Source: Streptomyces sp. NBC_00344 (GTDB lineage Bacteria > Actinomycetota > Actinomycetes > Streptomycetales > Streptomycetaceae). From it: a stretch of DNA of 64,000 nt. A program made the translations under genes and the position numbers. The notes under the pieces are model-generated. The model searched no databases and was not told the DNA's origin. It worked only from the letters and a program-made list of their open reading frames with translations. The stretch's first letter is position 1. Each line of letters begins with the position of its first letter. Shown here in pieces: positions 1 through 9,044 of the stretch. Where the stretch lies: positions 5,508,501 through 5,572,500 of the forward strand of contig NZ_CP107996.1 of the NCBI RefSeq assembly GCF_036088315.1, read 5' to 3'.

Positions 1-828
1 CGTACCGGGCTCGATGTCTCGCTGCTCAACAGGACCGTCGATGTACCGCTGGAGGTCGCGCTCAACGAGGTACAGGCCCCGGCGAGCGCCGACAGGACCG
101 CGCTGACCGCGAAGCTGGACGGAGTGGACCACGGTCATCCCTTCAGCCTCCTGCGCGCCGATGTCGCCACCGCGAAGGCCACCGTCGACGCGCACCGGGC
201 CGAGGGGTACGCCAATCTCGCCCATGCCCGGGTTCATGTGCCCGGGCTGCCCCTGCTCTCCCTGATCGAGGCCGAGAAGGTCACATCGAAGGCGGAGTGC
301 GTGGTGGGCAGGCACCCGCACGCCGAGTCGAACGTGCTCGGGCGGGTCACCGTGCTCGGCAAGCGGGTCACCCTCTCCGCCGGTGGCACGACCCGGGTCG
401 AAGTGCCCGGAGTCGGTGAGGTGAGGCTCGATCTCTCGAACACGAGCACCACGTCCCGCACCGCGGCGGCCACCGCCCTGCGACTGCGGGTGTCGGTCAA
501 TCCGCTCGAACTGAACGTCGCCGACGTACAGGGCGAGGTCACCCTCGCGCAGGCCACCTGTCAGTCGCCCCAGCCCCCGGCGCGCCACCACGGCGGCGAC
601 CGGGCCACCCCGGCACCCGCCGTGCAGGCCCAGGACGCGGCCGACCCGGTGAAGGCGGAGCCGGCGGCCCCCGCGAAACCCGCTGCCGAGCCCAAGGCGA
701 AGGAAAACCTCGCGGAGACCGGCGGCAGCTCCATGACGCCCTACATCGCGGGCGGCGCCCTGGCCCTGGTACTGGCCGGCGGAGGTGCACTCGTGGTCGC
801 GCGCGGTCGCGGTCGCGACAGGGCCTGA
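1..828 (+). CDS. Sortase-anchored secreted protein, 5' end missing
   Basis: The frame is open from the first base, so the N-terminus and any signal peptide lie outside the window; 275 codons remain. The visible part is a beta-rich extracellular region, then an Ala/Pro/Lys-rich stretch that would cross the cell wall, then a classic sorting signal. The signal consists of LAETG (codons near 709-723), a hydrophobic segment (YIAGGALALVLAGGGALVV) and a basic tail (RGRGRDRA). LAXTG is the motif used by class E sortases of Streptomyces, so the protein is expected to be covalently linked to peptidoglycan. Its ligand or function is not recognisable. The next gene converges from the minus strand 63 bp downstream. 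Confidence 0.85.
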   Translation, partial: RTGLDVSLLNRTVDVPLEVALNEVQAPASADRTALTAKLDGVDHGHPFSLLRADVATAKATVDAHRAEGYANLAHARVHVPGLPLLSLIEAEKVTSKAECVVGRHPHAESNVLGRVTVLGKRVTLSAGGTTRVEVPGVGEVRLDLSNTSTTSRTAAATALRLRVSVNPLELNVADVQGEVTLAQATCQSPQPPARHHGGDRATPAPAVQAQDAADPVKAEPAAPAKPAAEPKAKENLAETGGSSMTPYIAGGALALVLAGGGALVVARGRGRDRA

Positions 829-891
829 CACGGGGGGAGGCCGGGCCGCACGGGGGGTGCGGTCCCGGTCCTGCCCGAGCGGACCTGCCGG

Positions 892-1965
892 TCAGCGGCC
901 GACGGCGGTCAGCGCCTGGTCCAGTGCCTGCAGAAAACGGTTGGTGGTCGGCCGGTCGCGGACGGCGAGCCGCAGCCACTCTGTTCCCAGCCCGGGGAAA
1001 GTGTCCCCGCGCCGGGCTGCGAACCCGAGACCGCGCAGCCGAGCACGGACCTCGTCGGCGCCTTTCATCCGTATCAGTACGAAGGGCCCCTCGGCCGCCT
1101 CCACCGTCCGTATCTCCTCGAACTCCGCGAGACCGGCCAGGAGATGGGCGCGGTCGGCCGCTATGCGCTGCGCCGCCCGGCCGGCCTCGGCGAGGGCCGG
1201 GGCCGCCGAGCACACCTCGGCGGCAGCGAGCGCCGGGGTGGAGACCGGCCAGAGCGGCTGCGCCTGTTCCAGCAGCTCGACTGTTCCGGGCTCGGCGAGC
1301 ACATAGCCGATCCGCAGTCCGGCGAGCCCCCAGGTCTTGGTGAGGCTGCGCAGCACTATCAGACCGGGGATGTCCGTACGGCCCGCCAGCGCCTCACGCT
1401 CATCGGGCACCGCGTCCATGAAGGCCTCGTCGACCACCAGTGTCCGTCCGGGGGCGGCGAGCGCCTCGAGACTCCCGGCCGGATGCAGTATCGACGTGGG
1501 GTTGGTCGGATTGCCCACCATCACCAGGTCGGCGGCCTCGGGGACCGCCGCGGGGTCGAGCCGGAAGCCGTTGCTCTCCTCCAGGAGCACACGTTCCACC
1601 GTGTGCCCGGCGTCGCGCAGCGCCGCCTCGGGTTCGGTGAACTGCGGATGGACGACCACCGGTCTGCGGACCGGCAGGGCACGCGCGATCAGCACGAACG
1701 CCTCGGCGGCGCCGGCCGTGAGCAGTACCCGGTCCTCGGGCAGCCCGTGCCGCTCGGCGACCGCGGCCCGTGCCGACCTGCCGTCGGGGTACGCGGCCAG
1801 CGAGGAGAGCGAATCGGCGATATGCGCCTTGAGCCAGTCGGGCGGGGTGCCGGCCCGGACATTGACCGCGAGATCGGTGAGGTGGCCCGGGCCGTGATCC
1901 CGTACCTCGGAGTCCCCGTGGTGGCGCAGATCGTGTGCGTCAGAGTGTGTGCGCATGGCTGCCAT
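892..1965 (-). CDS. cobC: PLP-dependent aminotransferase-like CobC (threonine-phosphate decarboxylase type)
   Basis: Fold-type I PLP enzyme of the class I/II aminotransferase family, close to the Rv2231c/CobC group. Such enzymes decarboxylate L-threonine-O-3-phosphate to the aminopropanol phosphate arm of cobalamin. The probable Schiff-base lysine is in RSLTKTWGLAGLRIGY, and the substrate loop VGNPTNPTS is present. The start is uncertain: ATG at 1965 (357 aa), ATG at 1956, or GTG at 1995 in the same frame. None has a well-spaced Shine-Dalgarno. The start lies inside the end of cobE, so translational coupling is likely. The N-terminus is His-rich (HSDAHDLRHHGD). The role in cobalamin synthesis rests on family and neighbours. 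Confidence 0.85.
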   Translation of the reverse strand: MAAMRTHSDAHDLRHHGDSEVRDHGPGHLTDLAVNVRAGTPPDWLKAHIADSLSSLAAYPDGRSARAAVAERHGLPEDRVLLTAGAAEAFVLIARALPVRRPVVVHPQFTEPEAALRDAGHTVERVLLEESNGFRLDPAAVPEAADLVMVGNPTNPTSILHPAGSLEALAAPGRTLVVDEAFMDAVPDEREALAGRTDIPGLIVLRSLTKTWGLAGLRIGYVLAEPGTVELLEQAQPLWPVSTPALAAAEVCSAAPALAEAGRAAQRIAADRAHLLAGLAEFEEIRTVEAAEGPFVLIRMKGADEVRARLRGLGFAARRGDTFPGLGTEWLRLAVRDRPTTNRFLQALDQALTAVGR

Positions 1966-2464
1966 GGTGGTGATGGTGGTACCCCTCGTCCTCACCAGGG
2001 AAGTGGGGCTGCCGAGGAAGTTCCACTTTGTGCCCCGGCAGCGGCCGGCCGTCCTGTCGTCCGCGCGCCACCGCGCAGGTGGCCATGGGGGGCCTCCCCG
2101 CGGGCGACGACTTCCGCTTGGGCACGATCAGTTCGCCCCCGCCCGCCAGCGCGGAGGCCTCGGCGACGGACGGGGTGCCGACAGCGGCGAGGGCCGCGTC
2201 CGACGGGTTCGGCACACGGACCGCGGCGAGTTCGGCCGCGGTGTACGTCAGCAGAGCCACCCCCAGTGCCGCGGCCGCGCCCACGATGCCCGGCTCCGCG
2301 GCCCGGGTGTCGACGGTCGCGAGCGCGGTCACGCCGGAGGGCGAGAGCCCGGCTCCGCGCAGCGTTTCCTCGATCAGCCCGAGTACTTCGCCGGTGGCGA
2401 CGCCCCCGGAAGCCCCGACACCGACGACGAGGGGCGCAGGACGCGCGGTGACAGCATCGGACAC
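1940..2464 (-). CDS. cobE: CobE / CbiG C-terminal domain protein with His-rich tail
   Basis: A 174-residue protein of the CobE/GbiG_C family, which acts in the ring-contraction part of cobalamin synthesis. Family features seen are VVGVGASGGV near the N-terminus, a central AALGVALLTYTAAELAAV, and VGTPSVAEASALAGGGELIVPKRKS. GTG at 2464 is chosen because GGGAGGGG precedes it by about 8 nt; an in-frame ATG at 2524 has no such site. The usual domain ends near MATCAV, but here about 45 further residues follow and finish in GYHHHHHGSHAHTL. That tail overlaps the start of cobC. It could bind metal, or it may simply be read-out of the overlapping gene start. Confidence 0.8.
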   Translation of the reverse strand: MSDAVTARPAPLVVGVGASGGVATGEVLGLIEETLRGAGLSPSGVTALATVDTRAAEPGIVGAAAALGVALLTYTAAELAAVRVPNPSDAALAAVGTPSVAEASALAGGGELIVPKRKSSPAGRPPMATCAVARGRQDGRPLPGHKVELPRQPHFPGEDEGYHHHHHGSHAHTL

Positions 2465-2569
2465 GGGGCGGGCCCCTCCCGGCACGGTGGGGGAGCCGGT
2501 GTGCGGGACCGGCGTGAGAATCATGCGTGGACGTGCGCGACCGGGGTGCCATGGACTAAGCAGGGGCGC

Positions 2570-3292
2570 ATGGCGGTCCTCGTTGCGCTCGGAGCGTTCC
2601 TGATGACGCTGGTCGGCGGCTGGACGGCGCAGCGCGTCACCGACCGGCGCCATCTGGTGCTCGGTCTGGCCGGCGGCCTGATGCTCGGAGTGGTCGGACT
2701 CGACCTGCTGCCCGAGGCACTGGCCGCGGCCGGCACCGAGGTCTTCGGAGTGCCCGCCGCACTGCTGCTCTTCGTCGCCGGGTTCCTGGTGGCCCATCTG
2801 GTGGAACGGTTGCTGGCGGTGCGCCAGGCGGCGCACGGTGCGTCGGACGAGCGGGTCCCCCAGGTAGGACTGACCGCGGCCGCCGCGATGGTCGGGCACA
2901 GCCTGATGGACGGTGTCGCGATCGGCGCCGCCTTCCAGGTGGGCGGCGGCATGGGAGCCGCCGTGGCGATCGCGGTGATCACCCATGATTTCGCGGACGG
3001 ATTCAACACCTACACACTGACCAGCCTCTACGGCAATGCGCGCCGCAACGCGATCGCCATGCTGGTCGCCGACGCGCTGGCGCCCGTGGTGGGCGCCGCG
3101 TCGACGCTGTTGTTCACCCTCCCGGAGCAACCCCTCGGCTGCTATCTCGGCTTCTTCGGCGGCGTCCTGCTCTATCTGGCCGCCGCGGAGATCCTGCCCG
3201 AGGCGCACCACGACCACCCGGCGCGCTCCACGCTGCTGTTCACCGTCGCGGGAGTGGCCTTCATCTGGCTCGTTGTCGGCGTGGCGGGCTGA
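2570..3292 (+). CDS. ZIP-family metal transporter with altered metal ligands
   Basis: A 240-residue integral membrane protein with about seven or eight hydrophobic segments and the ZIP/GufA layout. The two metal-binding helices read GHSLMDGVAIG (around H110/D114) and THDFADGFNTYTL (around H139/D143). Canonical ZIPs usually carry HNxxEG and HExPEG, so Asn/Glu have become Ser/Asp. A third ligand region AAAEILPEAHHDH follows near residue 207. ATG at 2570 is preceded by AGGGG. The gene sits on the opposite strand between cobE and cobB, so cobalt uptake for corrin synthesis is an attractive but unproven role. It converges on cobB with 11 bp between stop codons. Confidence 0.85.
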   Translation: MAVLVALGAFLMTLVGGWTAQRVTDRRHLVLGLAGGLMLGVVGLDLLPEALAAAGTEVFGVPAALLLFVAGFLVAHLVERLLAVRQAAHGASDERVPQVGLTAAAAMVGHSLMDGVAIGAAFQVGGGMGAAVAIAVITHDFADGFNTYTLTSLYGNARRNAIAMLVADALAPVVGAASTLLFTLPEQPLGCYLGFFGGVLLYLAAAEILPEAHHDHPARSTLLFTVAGVAFIWLVVGVAG

Positions 3293-3303
3293 CCCGGGCC
3301 TCT

Positions 3304-4713
3304 TCACCCCGCGCACCCGTCCACGAACCGCCGGGCGAGCGCCGGATGCCCCGCCCAGTGCGTGTGCAGGTAGCTCGCGTGCACACCCTGCGAGACGAAC
3401 CCCTCGAGACGGCGCTCCGGCCGGTGCATGCCCCAGGCAGCGGTCTCCCCGGCGCCGGGCTCCAGTACCGTCCGGTGGAACTCGTGCCCCCGCAGCCGGG
3501 TACCGGCCAGGGCGAGCGAGCTGTCGGACACGGCGACCGCGTCCCGGTAGCCGAGGGTCAGCCGCTCCGACATCCGTGCCTCGGCGTCCAGTACGCCGCA
3601 CATCGGCTGCCCGTCGAGCGAGCGCGAGAGGTAGAGCAGGCCGGCGCACTCGGCTGCGATGGGCGCTCCGGAGTACGCGAGCTCGGCAACGGCCTTGCGC
3701 AGGGGCTCGTTGGCGGACAGCCCGGGGGCGTACACCTCGGGGAAGCCCCCGCCGATGACCAGACCGCCGGTGCCCTCGGGCAGTTGCTCGTCGTGCAGCG
3801 GGTCGAAGGTGACGACTTCGGCGCCGGCCGCGGTCAGGAGCTCGGTGTGCTCGGCGTACGAGAAGGTGAAGGCGGGCCCGCCGGCGACGGCGACGACGGG
3901 GCGAGCACCGCGGGGCGCGCCTTCCGTGCCGGTGCCGCTCAGCCGTCCGGGCGGCGAAACGCCCGTCCGGACGGGCAGCTCCGCCACGGCGACGTGCGGA
4001 TCCCAGGCATCCCCGTCCAGGGCCGGAGCACTGCGCGCCAGAGCCAGCAGGGCCTCCAGATCACACCCGGCCCGCACCTGTGCGGCCAGCGCGCGTACCG
4101 AATCGACCGCCTCCGGCCGGCGCTCGGCGACCGGCACCAGACCGAGATGCCGGGCCGGTGTCCGCACCTGCGGCGCCCGCCGCAGAACGCCGAGCACCGG
4201 CACCCCGGACTCGTCCAGCGCCTCCCGCAGCATCGTCTCGTGGCGATCGGACGCCACCTTGTTGAGGATCACCCCGCCGATCCGCACCGCCGGATCCCAG
4301 GAGGCGAACCCGTGCACGAGCGCGGCCACCGAACGTGACTGGGACGAGGCGTCGACCACCAGCACCACGGGTGCCCGCAGCAGTTTGGCGACCTGCGCCG
4401 TGGAAGCCAGCTCGCCCTGGCCGGCCGCCCCGTCGAACAGCCCCATGACGCCCTCGATCACCGCCAGATCGCAGCCGGCCGCACCGTGCGCGAAGAGCGG
4501 TGCGATGAGCTCCGTACCGCACATGTACGCGTCGAGATTGCGCCCCGGCCTGCCGGTGGCCAGTGCGTGGTAGCCGGGGTCTATGTAGTCGGGTCCCACC
4601 TTGTGCGGGGACACCGCGAGCCCCCGTTCGGCGAAGGCGGCCATCAGACCCGTGACCACGGTGGTCTTGCCGCTCCCCGAAGCCGGCGCCGCGACGACGA
4701 GCCGAGCTACCAC
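3304..4713 (-). CDS. cobB: Cobyrinic acid a,c-diamide synthase
   Basis: A 469-residue glutamine-dependent amidotransferase that amidates carboxylates a and c of (hydrogeno)byrinic acid. The N-terminal P-loop ATPase domain opens with VVAAPASGSGKTTVVTGL. DYIDPGYH and VIEGVMGLFDG are typical CobB/CbiA motifs. The C-terminal class I-like glutaminase domain carries IAAECAGLLYLSRSL, with the nucleophile Cys, and a late His in GHEFHRTVLEPG. The GTG start at 4713 overlaps the cobO stop (GTGGTAG), so the two are translationally coupled. It is the last gene of the riboswitch-led operon. Confidence 0.95.
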   Translation of the reverse strand: MVARLVVAAPASGSGKTTVVTGLMAAFAERGLAVSPHKVGPDYIDPGYHALATGRPGRNLDAYMCGTELIAPLFAHGAAGCDLAVIEGVMGLFDGAAGQGELASTAQVAKLLRAPVVLVVDASSQSRSVAALVHGFASWDPAVRIGGVILNKVASDRHETMLREALDESGVPVLGVLRRAPQVRTPARHLGLVPVAERRPEAVDSVRALAAQVRAGCDLEALLALARSAPALDGDAWDPHVAVAELPVRTGVSPPGRLSGTGTEGAPRGARPVVAVAGGPAFTFSYAEHTELLTAAGAEVVTFDPLHDEQLPEGTGGLVIGGGFPEVYAPGLSANEPLRKAVAELAYSGAPIAAECAGLLYLSRSLDGQPMCGVLDAEARMSERLTLGYRDAVAVSDSSLALAGTRLRGHEFHRTVLEPGAGETAAWGMHRPERRLEGFVSQGVHASYLHTHWAGHPALARRFVDGCAG

Positions 4714-5303
4714 TCGATGCCCCTCTGGCCCTTCTGACCGGCGTCCATCGGATGCTTGACCTTGGTCATCTCGGTCACCAGATCCGCGAAGCCGAGCAGT
4801 TCCTCCGGGGCGTTGCGGCCGGTGATGACCACATGCTGGGTGCCGGGGCGGTCCCGCAGCACGGCGATCACCTCGTCGGTGTCCACCCACCCCCAGTGCA
4901 TGGGGTAGGCGAACTCGTCCAGCACGTACAGCCGGTACGTCTCCGCGGCGAGGTCGCGCTTGACCTGCTCCCAGCCTTCCCTGGCCGCCTCCTCGCTGGA
5001 CTCGATGTCCCGCTGCACCCAGGACCAGCCCTCGCCCATCTTGTGCCAGGCGACGGTCCCGCCCTCGCCGCTCTCGCCGAGCACCCGCAGGGCCCGCTCC
5101 TCACCGACCTTCCACTTCGCCGACTTGACGAACTGGAACACCCCGATGGGCCATCCCTGGTTCCATCCGCGCAGCGCGAGCCCGAAGGCGGCCGTCGACT
5201 TGCCCTTCCCGGGGCCGGTGTGCACCAGGGTCAGCGGCCGGTTGCGGCGCTGGCGTGTGGTGAGCCCGTCGTCGGGCACGGTGGTCGGCTGTCCCTGCGG
5301 CAT
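4707..5303 (-). CDS. cobO: Cob(I)yrinic acid a,c-diamide adenosyltransferase
   Basis: A 198-residue CobA/CobO-type ATP:corrinoid adenosyltransferase that transfers the adenosyl group from ATP to cob(I)yrinic acid diamide. The P-loop reads HTGPGKGKSTAAFGLALR (about residues 28-45). GVFQFVKSAKWKVGE, WSWVQRDIESS and YVLDEFAYPMHWGWVD match the family. Length is normal. Its ATG overlaps the chlID stop by one base (TGATG), and its own stop overlaps the cobB start, so this is the middle of a tightly coupled operon. Confidence 0.95.
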   Translation of the reverse strand: MPQGQPTTVPDDGLTTRQRRNRPLTLVHTGPGKGKSTAAFGLALRGWNQGWPIGVFQFVKSAKWKVGEERALRVLGESGEGGTVAWHKMGEGWSWVQRDIESSEEAAREGWEQVKRDLAAETYRLYVLDEFAYPMHWGWVDTDEVIAVLRDRPGTQHVVITGRNAPEELLGFADLVTEMTKVKHPMDAGQKGQRGIEW

Positions 5304-7402
5304 CAGGCCGCCCTCCTCGAAGTGGTCCGGGCACCGGTCCCGGATCCGGTCGACACGTCCTTCACAAGCCCTGCGATGCTCTCGGCGCGCAAGTCGTCCA
5401 ACGTGACCGCGGTGCCGCCGAGATGGCGCGCCAGGTCACCGGCGAGCCCCAGCCGTACCGGCCCCGACTCGCAGTCCACGACGATGGACGCGATGCCTTC
5501 GGCCTCGTGCAGCCTGGCAGCCCGGGCGGCCAGCGCGACCGGCTCCGGCCCGCCGGTGGCGCGCCCGTCCGTGACGACGACCAGCAGCGGGCGGCGGGAG
5601 GGATCCCGCATCCGCTCGATCCGCAGAACGTCATGGGCCTTCAACAACCCGGCGCCCACCGGGGTCCGCCCTCCGGTGGGCAGTTGCTCGAGCCGGGCCG
5701 CCGCCGCGTCGACGGATGAGGTGGGCGGCAGGGCGACCTCCGCGTCCTTGCCGCGGAAGGTCACCAGACCCACCTTGTCGCGCCGCTGGTACGCGTCGAG
5801 CAGCAGCGAGAGCACCGCACCCTTCACCGCGCTCATCCGCTGACGCGCGGCCATCGATCCGGACGCGTCGACCACGAACAGCACCAGATTGCCCTCGCGC
5901 CCCTCCCTGGAGGCCTGCCGCAGATCGTCCCTGCGGACCACCAGACCGGTACCGGACCTGCCGCGGGCCCGCTGATGCGGCGCGGCGGCCTGCACCGTCG
6001 CCGCCAGATGCAGCTTGGTGAGCGCCCCTCGGGGCCTGGTGGCCCCGGTGGTCCTGCCGTGCTCGGTACGCGCCCGGGAGCGGCGTCCGGCCGCGCCCTC
6101 CCCGAGCCCGGGCACGCTCATCATCTTCGTCCTGAACGGCTCGGCCGCCCTGGCGGCCGGCTGCTCTCCGCCCCGGCTGCCCGGCGGATCTGCCGTCTCC
6201 CCGGAACCGGCGGGGCTTTCGGAGCCGCCGGAGCCTTCGGAGTTGTCCGAGTGCCGGCCCGGGTCGCCGGACTCGGGCGTGTCGCCGGCACCGCCGTCGC
6301 TCTCCGGCGGCGTGCCGGGCCCGTCCTGCGGAGGACTTCCGCCCCCATCGGGCCCGCCGGGGTCGGGATCGTCGTCGCTGTCCCCTCCGAACTCCCTGAG
6401 CGTGTCGTCGAGCTTGTCCTCGTCGAGTCCCGGCGCGTCGAACGGGTTCCGCCTGCGCCGGTGCGGCAGCGCGAGCAGCGCGGCCTGCCGTACGTCGTCC
6501 GCTGTGACGTCGCTGCGCCCCGCCCAGGCGGCCAGTGCGCTCGCGGTACGGGCCATCACGATGTCGGCCCGCATACCGTCCACCTCGAAGGCCGCGCAGG
6601 TCGCCGCGATCTGCAGCAGCGCGGGGTCGCCGAGACGGACGGCCGGCAGCAGCGCCCGTGCCGCCTCGATGCGCTCGCGCAACGCGCCTTCCTCCTCGGC
6701 CCACTTGGCGGCGAAGGCCGCGGGGTCGTCGTCGTACGCCAGACGCCGCCTGACCACCTCGACCCGCTGTTCGGGCTCCCGCGATGCGGCGACCTCCACG
6801 GTCAGTCCGAAGCGGTCCAGCAACTGCGGCCGCAGCTCACCCTCTTCCGGGTTCATGGTTCCGACCAGCAGGAAGCGGGCGGCGTGGCGTACCGACACAC
6901 CCTCGCGCTCGACGTACGAAGCCCCCATGGCGGCCGCGTCGAGCAGCAGGTCCACCAGGTGGTCGTGCAGCAGATTGACCTCGTCGACGTAGAGGATCCC
7001 GCGGTGTGCGTCCGCGAGCAGCCCCGGCTCGAAGGCCTTCACCCCCTCGGCGAGCGCCCGTTCGATGTCCAGGGCTCCGACCAGCCGGTCCTCGGAGGCC
7101 CCGACGGGCAGTTCGACCATGCGCGCGTCCCGCGACACGCCCGCAGCCTCGTCCGCAGCACTGTGCGGCCCGTCGGGACACGCCGGGTCGGGGGCCACCG
7201 GATCGCAGGAGAAGCGACAGCCCGCGACGACGGCGACATCGGGCAGCAGGGCCGAAAGGGCCCGGACGGCTGTCGACTTGGCGGTGCCCTTCTCTCCTCG
7301 GACCAGTACACCGCCCACGGCGGGGGACACCGCGTTGAGCAGCAGCCCGAGCCGCAGGTCGTCCATCCCGACTATCGCGGTGAACGGATAGGGGGTGGTC
7401 AT
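5303..7402 (-). CDS. Magnesium/cobalt chelatase I-D fusion subunit
   Basis: A 699-residue AAA+/von Willebrand factor fusion of the ChlI-ChlD type. The Walker A motif GEKGTAKST is at about residues 36-44 and Walker B ILYVDEVNLL at about 136-145. An arginine-finger region follows (LLDRFGLTVEV). A long acidic Gly/Pro/Asp/Ser linker spans roughly residues 325-470. A VWA domain follows with a MIDAS motif DASGSM and TFRGKDAEV. In actinobacteria such proteins probably replace CobS/CobT and act with a CobN-type subunit to insert cobalt. ATG at 7402 has AAGGAG 10 nt upstream. No cobN lies beside it: cobQ is only 97 bp upstream. Confidence 0.92.
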   Translation of the reverse strand: MTTPYPFTAIVGMDDLRLGLLLNAVSPAVGGVLVRGEKGTAKSTAVRALSALLPDVAVVAGCRFSCDPVAPDPACPDGPHSAADEAAGVSRDARMVELPVGASEDRLVGALDIERALAEGVKAFEPGLLADAHRGILYVDEVNLLHDHLVDLLLDAAAMGASYVEREGVSVRHAARFLLVGTMNPEEGELRPQLLDRFGLTVEVAASREPEQRVEVVRRRLAYDDDPAAFAAKWAEEEGALRERIEAARALLPAVRLGDPALLQIAATCAAFEVDGMRADIVMARTASALAAWAGRSDVTADDVRQAALLALPHRRRRNPFDAPGLDEDKLDDTLREFGGDSDDDPDPGGPDGGGSPPQDGPGTPPESDGGAGDTPESGDPGRHSDNSEGSGGSESPAGSGETADPPGSRGGEQPAARAAEPFRTKMMSVPGLGEGAAGRRSRARTEHGRTTGATRPRGALTKLHLAATVQAAAPHQRARGRSGTGLVVRRDDLRQASREGREGNLVLFVVDASGSMAARQRMSAVKGAVLSLLLDAYQRRDKVGLVTFRGKDAEVALPPTSSVDAAAARLEQLPTGGRTPVGAGLLKAHDVLRIERMRDPSRRPLLVVVTDGRATGGPEPVALAARAARLHEAEGIASIVVDCESGPVRLGLAGDLARHLGGTAVTLDDLRAESIAGLVKDVSTGSGTGARTTSRRAA

Positions 7403-7499
7403 GAGGGGATCACTCCTTCTGGGGGACGGACGGACGGGCGGACGGCGGCAGACTGCCGGCCGGTGCGCGGCAGCGGCGGGGTGCCATTCAGCGGGGCGC

Positions 7500-9044
7500 T
7501 CATGGCGCTCCGGGTGCGATGAAGGGAAGTCCTGCCGGGGCGCCCGACTCGATGAGGGCGAGCAGCCCTTCGGTGTCGGCGTGCTCCTCGATGAGGTCGC
7601 CCAGACGGTCCAGCTGGTTCTCGCGGAGCATCCCGAAGCTGGTGTCCGGGGCCGGTACGAAGCGACGCCCCGCAGCCCGGGCCACTTCCCGCAGGAAGGC
7701 GCGCCGGAAGCCGTCGCTCTCCAGTGAGCCGTGCCAGTGCGTGCCCCAGACAGAACCGGTGCGGCAGCCGTCCAGGAAGGTTTGGCCGCCCAGCACTTCG
7801 GCGACACCGTGATGGATCTCGTAGCCCTCGACGCGCTCGCCCAGGGCCTCGCCGACGGGCCTGGCGAGCGTCTTCTCCGCGGCGAACCTGACGCGTACCG
7901 GAAGCAGCCCGAGGGCGTCCACGGCTCCGGCCCGCGACTCGATCTCGTCCTCGATGTGCTCACCGAGGAGCTGGAAGCCACCGCAGATCCCCAGGACCGG
8001 GCGACCCTCGGCGGCACGCCGGGCCAGCGCGTCGGCAAGTCCGCGCCGGCGCAGCCACTCCAGTGCGCGCACGGTGCCACGGGTCCCCGGCACGATCACC
8101 AGGTCCGCGTCGACCAGTTCTTCGGCCCGGTCCACGAAACGCACCACGACACCGGGCTCGGCCGCCAGGGCGTCCACATCGGTGAAGTTCGACATCAGCG
8201 GTACGGCGCAGACCGCGACCCGCAGCACGTCCTCCCCGTACGGAGGGGCGACCGCGGACTCGCGCACGGCGCCCCGCATCGACACGTGCAGCCCGTCCTC
8301 CTCGTCGATGCCGAGACCGTGCGTGAACGGCAGTACGCCGTAGGTGCGCCGCCCGGTGAGCCCGTGCAGCATGTCGAGTCCCGGTTCGAGCAGTGACGCG
8401 TCGCCGCGGAACTTGTTGACGATGTACCCGGCGACCAGTGCCTGGTCCTCGGCGCTGAGCAGCGCCGTGGTGCCGAAGAACGAGGCGAACACACCACCGC
8501 GGTCGATGTCGCCCACCACCACCACGGGGAACCGCGCCGCCCGCGCTATGCCCATGTTGACGATGTCCGTACGGCGCAGATTGATCTCGGCAGGACTGCC
8601 GGCTCCCTCACAGATCACGGCGTCATATGTGCCCCGGAGCTGAGCCAGACAGTCCGTGACAGTCCCCAGCAGTGCTTCCTGACGCCCCTGGTACCGCGCC
8701 GGCCCACCGGACGGCCCCTGCGGCACGCCGAAGAATCCGCGCGCACTCATCTCGCCCACCGGCCTGCCCAGCAGCACCACTTGGCTCGACTTGTCACTGC
8801 CCGGTTTGAGCAGAACCGGGTTCATCAGCGCCGAAGGTTCCACCCTGGCGGCCTGCGCCTGCATCGCCTGCGCCCGCCCGATCTCCGCGCCCTCGCGTGT
8901 CACGAAGGAATTCAGCGACATGTTCTGTGCCTTGAACGGTGCGACCTTCACCCCGCGGCGCACCAGCCACCGGCAGATGCCCGCGGTCACCACACTCTTC
9001 CCGGCATCCGAAGTGGTTCCGGCGACCAGCAGTCCGCCACTCAT
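7500..9044 (-). CDS. cobQ: Cobyric acid synthase
   Basis: A 514-residue glutamine amidotransferase that adds the b, d, e and g amides to adenosylcobyrinic acid a,c-diamide. The N-terminal synthetase domain begins LLVAGTTSDAGKSVVTAGIC, followed by PFKAQNMSLNSFVT. CEGAGSPAEINLR is diagnostic for CobQ. The C-terminal glutaminase domain contains LGICGGFQLLGEHI, with the catalytic Cys, and a late His in YEIHHGV. The start ATG at 9044 overlaps the cobD stop (ATGA). A 97-bp gap with no gene separates it from chlID downstream. Confidence 0.95.
   Translation of the reverse strand: MSGGLLVAGTTSDAGKSVVTAGICRWLVRRGVKVAPFKAQNMSLNSFVTREGAEIGRAQAMQAQAARVEPSALMNPVLLKPGSDKSSQVVLLGRPVGEMSARGFFGVPQGPSGGPARYQGRQEALLGTVTDCLAQLRGTYDAVICEGAGSPAEINLRRTDIVNMGIARAARFPVVVVGDIDRGGVFASFFGTTALLSAEDQALVAGYIVNKFRGDASLLEPGLDMLHGLTGRRTYGVLPFTHGLGIDEEDGLHVSMRGAVRESAVAPPYGEDVLRVAVCAVPLMSNFTDVDALAAEPGVVVRFVDRAEELVDADLVIVPGTRGTVRALEWLRRRGLADALARRAAEGRPVLGICGGFQLLGEHIEDEIESRAGAVDALGLLPVRVRFAAEKTLARPVGEALGERVEGYEIHHGVAEVLGGQTFLDGCRTGSVWGTHWHGSLESDGFRRAFLREVARAAGRRFVPAPDTSFGMLRENQLDRLGDLIEEHADTEGLLALIESGAPAGLPFIAPGAP

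Noticed and set aside
2465..2569. Zur- or metal-regulator box between cobE and the ZIP gene
   Set aside because: GAGAATCAT near 2517 resembles half a Zur site, but no second half is present.
7403..8080. N-terminal extension of the chelatase I/D protein
   Set aside because: The extension overlaps cobQ and is Ser/Arg/Pro-rich. ATG 7402 has a good Shine-Dalgarno and begins the conserved domain.
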